Below are positions 6,005-10,524 of a stretch of 10,524 bases of DNA, in pieces (positions within the stretch are counted from its first letter, which is position 1; each line of letters begins with the position of its first letter). The stretch covers positions 1-10,524 of the forward strand of contig SVMQ01000049.1 of assembly GCA_015067375.1 (NCBI GenBank), given 5' to 3'. Origin of the DNA: Oscillospiraceae bacterium (lineage in GTDB: Bacteria; Bacillota; Clostridia; Oscillospirales; Ruminococcaceae). Position numbers and translations under genes: made by a program. The notes below the pieces were generated by a model that had not been told where the DNA came from, did not search any database, and saw nothing but the letters and a program-made list of their open reading frames with translations.

Positions 6005-8134
6005 TCAGCCGTTGTTCTGCTGAGCGGCTCTCTTAGCCTCGATGTCAGCGAGAGCGTCCTTTCTGGAAAGGTTTATTCTGCCCTGCTGGTCGATCTCCAT
6101 TACCTTAACGATGATCTCGTCACCGATGGAAACAACGTCCTCCACCTTTTCTACGCGGCGGTTCTCCAGCTTGGAGATGTGTACCATGCCGTCCTTGCCG
6201 GGAGCGATCTCAACGAATGCGCCGAAGTTCATGATGCGAACTACCTTGCCCTTGTAGATAGCGCCGATCTCGGGAGGATTAACGATAGTGCCGATGACCT
6301 GGATGCAGGCCTTAGCCTTCTCCATATCAAGACCGCAGATGAATACGTTGCCGTCGTCGTCGATGTCGATCTTGCACTCGAAGTCAGCACAGAGCTTCTG
6401 GATGACCTTGCCGCCCTTGCCGATGACCTCGCTGATCTTGTCAGCGGGAACCTTTGTGGTGAGCATCTTGGGAGCATACTTGCCGACCTCCTTGCGAGGC
6501 TCGGGAATAGCCTTGAGCATGATCTCGTCAAGGATGTAGTTTCTTGCCTTGTGAGTGGACTCGATAGCCTGACGGATGATCTCGGGTGTAAGACCGTCGA
6601 TCTTGAGATCCATCTGGATAGCTGTGATACCGTCGTGTGTACCTGCTACCTTGAAGTCCATGTCGCCGAAGAAGTCCTCAACGCCCTGGATATCGATCAT
6701 CGTATCCCATCTGTCACCCTCTGTGATAAGACCGCAGGAAATACCTGCAACGGGCTTCTTGATCGGAACACCTGCGTCCATCAGTGCGAGTGTGGAGCCG
6801 CAGATAGAACCCTGAGATGTGGAACCGTTGGAGGAAAGCACCTCGGAAACCAGACGGATAGCATAGGGGAACTCCTCGATGGAGGGGATAACGGGAACAA
6901 GTGCGCGCTCAGCCAGTGCGCCGTGACCGATCTCACGTCTGCCGGGGCCGCGGCTTGCCTTTGTCTCGCCTACGGAGTATGCGGGGAAGTTGTAGTGGTG
7001 CATATAGCGCTTGCCCTCTTCCTCGTCAAGACCCTCGAGCTTCTGGGAGTCGCTTACAGGGCCGAGTGTGGCAACTGTCATTACCTGTGTCTGACCTCTT
7101 GTGAACAGACCCGAACCGTGTACTCTGGGAAGCACGCCTACCTCAGCAGCGAGAGGACGGATCTCGTCCATTCTTCTGCCGTCAACACGCTTGCCCTCGT
7201 CCAGCAGCCAGCGGCGAACAACGAACTTCTGCAGCTTGTAGATGCACTCGTCGATCATGCCGATCTGCTCGGGGTACTGCTCGTCGAACTTTGCGTGGAT
7301 GTCGTCAACGATGGGTGCAAGGCGCTCCTCGCGGATATTCTTGTCATCTGTATCAAGAGCATATCTCACGCGCTCGATAGCGAAATCGGAGATAGCGTCG
7401 AACATATCGTGGTCAACTTCCTGACTCTCGAAGGCAAACTTGGGCTTGCCGATCTGAGCCTGAATGTCCTTGATGAAGGGGATAAGGCTTGTTGTGATCT
7501 CCTTGTGACCTGCCATGATGGCTTCGATCATCTTCTCGTCGGGAACTTCGTTAGCGCCTGCCTCGATCATGACTACCTTATGCTCGGAGGATGCAACTGT
7601 CAGAGTGAGGTCTGTCTTTGCTCTCTGCTCGAGTGTGGGCATCATAACGATCTCGCCGTCAACAAGACCTACGGAAACGCCGCCGATAGGGCCGTTCCAC
7701 GGAATATCGGAGATGGAAACAGCGATGGAAGCGCCGATCATGCCGAGGATCTCGGGAGATGCGTCGGGATCAACAGCCAGCACTGTCATTGTGATAGCAA
7801 CGTCGTTTCTCATGTCCTTGGGGAACAGAGGGCGCATGGGACGGTCAACTACACGAGAGGTCAGGATAGCCTTCTCGGAGGGACGACCCTCACGCTTGAG
7901 GAAGCCGCCGGGGATCTTACCTACGGAGTACAGTCTCTCCTCGTAGTCAACAGCCAAGGGGAAGAAGTCCACGCCGTCGCGGGGCTTAGCGGAAGCAGTA
8001 ACATTTACCATAACAACGGTCTCGCCGTACTTTATCCAGCAGGAGCCGTTTGCAAGTCCGCAGGTCTTGCCGGTTTCAACAGTAAGCTCTCTGCCTGCGA
8101 ACATAGTCTTGAATATCTTGTGATTTTCAAACAT
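6005..8134 (-). CDS. pnp: Polynucleotide phosphorylase (PNPase)
   Basis: This 3'-to-5' phosphorolytic exoribonuclease is a trimer that degrades mRNA using phosphate and releases nucleoside diphosphates. The 709 residues match the usual length. The first RNase PH domain covers about 11-145, an alpha-helical linker about 240-310, and the second, catalytic RNase PH domain about 320-545. That domain contains GPGRREIGHGALAERAL (396-412), SSNGSTSQGSICGSTLALMD (434-453) and the aspartate motif GDMDFKVAG (490-498; Asp491, Asp493). The KH domain (about 557-615) has the GKGG loop at 572-575, and the S1 domain spans about 624-693. A short basic, glutamine- and asparagine-rich tail ends it. The AGGAAAG site lies about 9 nt before the ATG. 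It follows rpsO, the conserved bacterial order, and a long leader hairpin suggests post-transcriptional autoregulation. Confidence 0.98.
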   Translation of the reverse strand: MFENHKIFKTMFAGRELTVETGKTCGLANGSCWIKYGETVVMVNVTASAKPRDGVDFFPLAVDYEERLYSVGKIPGGFLKREGRPSEKAILTSRVVDRPMRPLFPKDMRNDVAITMTVLAVDPDASPEILGMIGASIAVSISDIPWNGPIGGVSVGLVDGEIVMMPTLEQRAKTDLTLTVASSEHKVVMIEAGANEVPDEKMIEAIMAGHKEITTSLIPFIKDIQAQIGKPKFAFESQEVDHDMFDAISDFAIERVRYALDTDDKNIREERLAPIVDDIHAKFDEQYPEQIGMIDECIYKLQKFVVRRWLLDEGKRVDGRRMDEIRPLAAEVGVLPRVHGSGLFTRGQTQVMTVATLGPVSDSQKLEGLDEEEGKRYMHHYNFPAYSVGETKASRGPGRREIGHGALAERALVPVIPSIEEFPYAIRLVSEVLSSNGSTSQGSICGSTLALMDAGVPIKKPVAGISCGLITEGDRWDTMIDIQGVEDFFGDMDFKVAGTHDGITAIQMDLKIDGLTPEIIRQAIESTHKARNYILDEIMLKAIPEPRKEVGKYAPKMLTTKVPADKISEVIGKGGKVIQKLCADFECKIDIDDDGNVFICGLDMEKAKACIQVIGTIVNPPEIGAIYKGKVVRIMNFGAFVEIAPGKDGMVHISKLENRRVEKVEDVVSIGDEIIVKVMEIDQQGRINLSRKDALADIEAKRAAQQNNG

Positions 8135-8167
8135 TTCTTTTCTTTCCTTTCATTTAATCGTCGTTTC

Positions 8168-8241
8168 AGATACCGCAGCTTTAGCAATAAACTCAGCCGC
8201 CGCGCACGACAGCTCAGTTTAATGCTAACCTCTGGGTATCT
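8168..8241 (-). promoter_or_regulatory. Long pnp leader hairpin (candidate RNase III/PNPase control site)
   Basis: On the minus strand, the segment folds on itself almost end to end. AGATACC (8241-8235) pairs with GGTATCT (8174-8168). Three more pairs follow past a bulge (8234-8232 with 8178-8176). Then 8228-8216 pairs with 8193-8181, 12 of 13 positions. Finally 8214-8207 pairs with 8202-8195 around a TGCG tetraloop. This gives about 30 pairs in 74 nt, ending about 33 nt before the pnp ATG. No T-run follows. Comparable stems before pnp are RNase III targets in other bacteria. Confidence 0.7.
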
Positions 8242-8264
8242 TTAGTGCAGTGAAGTAAAAGAAT

Positions 8265-8307
8265 AAAAAGGGCAGAACTGTTCCTTTTCAGCCCAGTGCT
8301 GCCCCTT
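8265..8307 (-). terminator. Intrinsic terminator after rpsO
   Basis: On the minus strand, AAGGGGCAG (8307-8299) pairs with CTGCCCTTT (8275-8267), with one G-U pair and an inner ACTG/CAGT extension. The T-run is 8265-8269. It lies 9 nt past the rpsO stop. I find no good promoter between it and pnp, so some read-through may feed pnp. Confidence 0.85.
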
Positions 8308-8316
8308 AAACCCGAA

Positions 8317-8583
8317 TTACTTACGGATACCAAGCTTAGCAATGATCGCTCTGTAACGCTCGATGTCCTTCTTCTGCAGGTAGTTGAGGAGGTTTCTTCT
8401 CTTACCTACCATCTTCAGCAGACCACGTCTGGAGTGGTGATCCTTCTGGTGAACCTTGATGTGCTCTGTCAGGTCGTTGATGCGCTTTGTAAGGATAGCG
8501 ATCTGAACCTCGGGAGAACCTGTGTCGTTGTCTGCAAGGCGGTTAGCCTCGATTACCTGTGCCTTTTCTTCTTTTCTAAGCAT
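8317..8583 (-). CDS. rpsO: 30S ribosomal protein S15
   Basis: S15 is a primary 16S rRNA-binding protein of the small-subunit platform. Its 88 residues are the standard length. Visible family features are DTGSPEVQI (20-28) and the [12 protein letters not shown] segment (45-56). His41, Asp48 and Ser51, which in the family contact the G-U/G-C motif of 16S rRNA, are all present. The C-terminus ends LGIRK. The ATG follows GAGGTG at 5-6 nt. The gene has a strong own promoter, a leader of about 95 nt that can hide the start site, and a terminator before pnp. S15 represses its own synthesis by binding its mRNA in several bacteria, and the leader here is consistent with that. Confidence 0.98.
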   Translation of the reverse strand: MLRKEEKAQVIEANRLADNDTGSPEVQIAILTKRINDLTEHIKVHQKDHHSRRGLLKMVGKRRNLLNYLQKKDIERYRAIIAKLGIRK

Positions 8584-8680
8584 GATAACACCTCATAAAA
8601 ATTTTATTCCGTTATCATAGCAGTGGGACTGGTGTTTATCCGCGCTCCATGAAAACGGTATGGTCGTGCATAGCACAACA
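8584..8680 (-). promoter_or_regulatory. rpsO leader with two alternative pairings over the start site
   Basis: Minus-strand leader GATAAACACC (8640-8631) matches the complement of the Shine-Dalgarno/start-proximal GGTGTTATC (8592-8584) apart from one bulged A. A second leader segment, ATGATAAC (8618-8611), is the exact complement of GTTATCAT (8589-8582), which includes part of the start codon. The two pairings share bases and exclude each other. The 5' end carries a 7-bp hairpin (8663-8669 with 8673-8679, loop of 3). The layout suits feedback control by S15. Confidence 0.6.
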
Positions 8681-8685
8681 TAGGT

Positions 8686-8714
8686 ATTATATCACATAAA
8701 AAACGTTTTGTAAA
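8686..8714 (-). promoter_or_regulatory. Strong sigma-A promoter of rpsO
   Basis: TTTACA (8709-8714), a 17-bp spacer, and TATAAT (8686-8691) preceded by TGA as an extended -10. Transcription should start near 8679-8680, at the base of the first leader hairpin. Confidence 0.85.
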
Positions 8715-8771
8715 GAGGTTTTTGAAAAATATTTTACATTATTTTCAGACGGGACAGCGCCGCCCTTGACC

Positions 8772-9383
8772 TCAGTCAAACCTCATCCTCTTATAATCCG
8801 CGGTAAGCTCCTCCCAGTTATCGAGAGCCAGCCTTGCGATATCGGGGTCGTACATTATGCCGATGTTCTTTTCGATCTCGCCGCGCACCACCTCCATAGG
8901 CAGCGCGTTGCGGTAGGAGCGCTTCGACGCCATCGCATCTATGGAATCGCACACCGCTATGACCCTCGCGCCGACGGGTATCTCCTCGCCCTGTGCGCCG
9001 AAAGGATAGCCCCTGCCGTCCCAGCGCTCGTGATGATGCAGCAGGATAGCCGCGATACGCGTAAAATGCTCGGATTTGCTCATTATCTGTGCGCCTATCT
9101 CAGGATGCTTCTTCATAAGCGCCCATTCTTCATCGTCCAGCTTGCCCTCTTTCAGCAGCACCCTGTCAGGGATGCCTATCTTGCCGATGTCATGCAGATG
9201 CCCCGCGATGTGTATCTCCTGCACCTCTTCCTCCGTCATGCCCATCTTGCGGCAGAGAAAGCACGCCATATCGCTCACCCTGCGCGAATGGTCGCCCGTG
9301 TACGGGTCGCGTGCGTCCAAGGCGGATGTTATACACTCCACAAGCTCGTGGTTTTCAAAGTTCATTTCACAGTCGCAGTTCAT
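8772..9383 (-). CDS. Stand-alone HD-GYP domain protein, probable cyclic di-GMP phosphodiesterase
   Basis: The 203-residue protein is almost wholly one HD-GYP domain, the family that hydrolyses cyclic di-GMP or related cyclic dinucleotides with a metal centre. Visible residues are GDHSRRVS (30-37), HLHDIGKIGIPD (62-73, HD at 64-65), KKHPEIGAQI (91-100) and HHHERWDGRGYP (116-127), so the metal ligands and GYP motif appear intact. There is no receiver, PAS, GAF or membrane segment, so any signal input must come from elsewhere. I chose ATG at 9383 because GGAGG lies 4-5 nt upstream; a GTG at 9407 in the same frame has no such site and would place that GGAGG inside the coding region. It has its own promoter. 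The actual substrate is unproven. Confidence 0.9.
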   Translation of the reverse strand: MNCDCEMNFENHELVECITSALDARDPYTGDHSRRVSDMACFLCRKMGMTEEEVQEIHIAGHLHDIGKIGIPDRVLLKEGKLDDEEWALMKKHPEIGAQIMSKSEHFTRIAAILLHHHERWDGRGYPFGAQGEEIPVGARVIAVCDSIDAMASKRSYRNALPMEVVRGEIEKNIGIMYDPDIARLALDNWEELTADYKRMRFD

Positions 9384-9412
9384 ATTGCCTCCGATAATGT
9401 TAGTCACATTTT

Positions 9413-9434
9413 AGGGTTAGAAACAGCTAACCCT
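9413..9434 (-). promoter_or_regulatory. Hairpin at the 5' end of the HD-GYP transcript
   Basis: AGGGTTAG and CTAACCCT form a perfect 8-bp stem with a 6-nt loop, beginning 4-5 nt after the -10 element. As RNA it would cap the 5' end and could protect the transcript; as DNA it is a dyad that could be an operator. No T-run follows, so it is not a terminator. Confidence 0.6.
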
Positions 9435-9438
9435 TATT

Positions 9439-9467
9439 ATTCTACACCCGAAACGCAATTTTGTCAA
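9439..9467 (-). promoter_or_regulatory. Sigma-A promoter of the HD-GYP gene
   Basis: TTGACA (9462-9467) and TAGAAT (9439-9444) are 17 bp apart, one mismatch from consensus. The promoter begins 11 nt after the stop codon of the XRE regulator. Confidence 0.82.
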
Positions 9468-9478
9468 TACCATAGCAC

Positions 9479-10243
9479 TTATATAAAAGACCTTACGATG
9501 TCTGCCGCCCATTTCAGCCAGGCAGGCACTGCACCGTCTATCCGCGCCGTTATCTCGGAATACTGCTCCGCGGAATATTCACCGATGTGCGTGTATTCTC
9601 CGACCGCCTCCGTGATACCTATCGCCACCTGCGCACGCGCGTTGTCGCCCACTGCGACATACTGACCGAGCGCCGCGCCGCCTGCCGAAACAAGTCCGAC
9701 AGCACAGCCGCCGAGCGCCAGTGCGCCGACTGCTATCGCACCGAGCGCGATGACGCCCACGGCTACCGCGCCCAGCGCCAGCAGACCCAGCGCTATCGAG
9801 CCGAAAGCCACTACGCCCAGACTAAGCACGCCAAACGAGAATACGCCCATCGAGATAAGCCCACAGGAAAACACGCCCCTTGCAACAAGTCCGAGCGCAA
9901 AGATGCCTGTTGCGGTGCGGCCTGCTCCGACATTGATGTGCCACAGCGGTATTCCGCGCACCGTGCGAGCGCTCTTACGCTCGAAATACAGCTCATTCAG
10001 AGCGGGCGCTGTGCGTTTTTCCTCAAAGACCTTCTCCTGTGCAGGCTCTTTATCCTTTAACAGATAGTCCAGCGAGCAGCCGTACATATCGCTGAGCTTT
10101 ATCAGCTTCTCCGTTTCGGGGAATGCAAGGTCGCTCTCCCACTTGCTGATAGCCTGCCGCGATACTCCGAGAAGCTCCGCAAGCTGCTCCTGTGTGTAGT
10201 TATTCTGCTTTCTGTACATTGCCAGTTTCTCGCCTAATGTCAT
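9479..10243 (-). CDS. XRE-type HTH regulator fused to a hydrophobic glycine pentapeptide-repeat domain
   Basis: A 254-residue protein in two halves. Residues 1-63 are a standard XRE/Cro-like DNA-binding domain (YTQEQLAELLGVSRQAISKWE, 16-36). A short linker ends in ERKSARTVRGIPLWHINVG (88-106), a segment I recall as recurrent in similar Firmicute proteins. From 108 to 193, glycine occurs at every fifth position without a break, and every complete unit from 113 has Ala or Ser as its fourth residue; the other positions are almost all hydrophobic, with one charged residue (Arg122). The spacing resembles pentapeptide repeats that form a four-sided beta-helix, but here the surface would be hydrophobic, suggesting contact with a membrane or another protein. 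A short tail (about 200-254) ends in an amphipathic segment. ATG at 10243 is chosen because AAGGAGG lies 8 nt upstream; an upstream alternative start at 10306 lacks this. Regulated targets are unknown. Confidence 0.88.
   Translation of the reverse strand: MTLGEKLAMYRKQNNYTQEQLAELLGVSRQAISKWESDLAFPETEKLIKLSDMYGCSLDYLLKDKEPAQEKVFEEKRTAPALNELYFERKSARTVRGIPLWHINVGAGRTATGIFALGLVARGVFSCGLISMGVFSFGVLSLGVVAFGSIALGLLALGAVAVGVIALGAIAVGALALGGCAVGLVSAGGAALGQYVAVGDNARAQVAIGITEAVGEYTHIGEYSAEQYSEITARIDGAVPAWLKWAADIVRSFI
9665..9907 (-). repeat. In-gene tandem repeat encoding G-x-x-(A/S)-x units
   Basis: Sixteen consecutive 15-bp units encode residues 113-193 of the XRE fusion protein. Glycine is invariant at position 1 and Ala/Ser at position 4; other positions vary among hydrophobic residues. 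The DNA units are diverged, so the repeat is held at protein level and is not a recent expansion. Confidence 0.85.
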
Positions 10244-10371
10244 GTTATATTCCTCCTTGTGGTTGATGAATACAGCATAGCATTTCTGCGCAAAAAGCTC
10301 CACCAACTACGGTTTTCTTTATGTAAGCTTTGGGTTGCATTGGCTTAACGGTGCGGTATTACGCCGTCACT
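10244..10371 (-). other. Intergenic gap upstream of the XRE regulator
   Basis: This gap must hold the promoter of the XRE gene unless it is co-transcribed with the gene to its right. I see only an imperfect extended -10 (TGC then TATGCT, about 10270-10280) with no convincing -35. An AAAGCT/AGCTTT stem with a long loop followed by T residues could be a weak terminator. Nothing here is firm. Confidence 0.3.
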
Positions 10372-10524
10372 TCATTCATCCAGAAGCTTTGCGATATCGG
10401 GGAATATCTCCACGCTGCGGCGGAGTATTCCTTTCATCATGGCTATAGCTGTGCCGTAATTGGTGATAGGCACGCCTGCCTGCTCAGCGCACTTCATGCG
10501 GTAGCCTACCTCGCGCGGAGTCAG
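10372..10524 (-). CDS. C-terminal 50 residues of an unrecognised protein
   Basis: Only the end of this gene is in the window: 50 codons and a TGA stop at 10374-10372, open to the right edge. The visible part starts LTPREVGYRMKCAEQAGVP and ends IFPDIAKLLDE. It is mixed polar and helical in character, with no membrane segment and a balanced charge. It has clean codon use and a sensible end, so I take it as a real gene, but I cannot assign a family from this fragment. It reads in the same direction as everything else and ends about 128 nt before the XRE regulator. Confidence 0.6.
   Translation of the reverse strand: MTPREVGYRMKCAEQAGVPITNYGTAIAMMKGILRRSVEIFPDIAKLLDE

Noticed and set aside
5924..8245. 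A 773-codon plus-strand open frame covering all of pnp
   Set aside because: It is antisense to PNPase, whose family motifs are clear on the minus strand. The length follows from codon bias in pnp; its product is a leucine/cysteine/histidine-rich sequence with no recognisable domain.
9384..9407. GTG at 9407 as the start of the HD-GYP protein
   Set aside because: It lacks a ribosome binding site, and the GGAGG serving the ATG at 9383 would lie inside the coding region.
9587..10060. Plus-strand open frames opposite the XRE gene
   Set aside because: Their charged repetitive product is a shadow of the 15-bp periodic coding repeat on the minus strand.
10244..10306. Upstream start at 10306 for the XRE regulator
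   Set aside because: The 21 extra residues precede the normal XRE domain start and would include the AAGGAGG site that fits the ATG at 10243.

Overview
The window looks like a chromosomal segment of a gut-type clostridial Firmicute, probably near Ruminococcus/Oscillospiraceae. This placement is inferred from protein style, strong GGAGG-type ribosome binding sites, a TTG start and near-consensus sigma-A promoters; no marker allows a firm species call. Every gene I can support reads on the minus strand, so the window is described from high to low coordinates, the direction of transcription. No stretch over 300 bases lacks a gene; the longest gap is 188 bases, upstream of rpsO. I see no CRISPR array, tRNA, rRNA, insertion sequence or phage gene.

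Right part (10524-8772): the last 50 codons of an unrecognised protein, then an XRE-type regulator whose C-terminal half is a strictly periodic glycine pentapeptide repeat, then a stand-alone HD-GYP domain protein with its own promoter and a hairpin at the 5' end of its transcript.

Middle (8771-5953): rpsO (ribosomal protein S15) and pnp (polynucleotide phosphorylase), the classic bacterial pair. rpsO has a strong promoter and a leader of about 95 nt in which two upstream segments can each pair with its translation start region. It ends at an intrinsic terminator. The rpsO-pnp gap holds a roughly 74-nt long hairpin resembling, in position and shape, the pnp leader stem used for RNase III/PNPase autoregulation in other bacteria. 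pnp ends at its own terminator.

Left-middle (5948-3717): a two-gene unit (a PH-like hypothetical protein and an ankyrin-repeat protein, 30 nt apart), followed at once by mscL with a perfect consensus promoter and a terminator.

Left (3728-1): a type IIA topoisomerase pair, B subunit then A subunit. The B subunit is clearly divergent around its ATP site but keeps the catalytic residues; the A subunit, cut by the window edge, has alanine at the classic quinolone-contact serine position. The 97-nt gap between them carries a double-palindrome interspersed repeat.

Most of the window is housekeeping. The parts most worth a second look are the two RNA leaders, the hydrophobic pentapeptide-repeat regulator, the divergent topoisomerase and the palindromic repeat.
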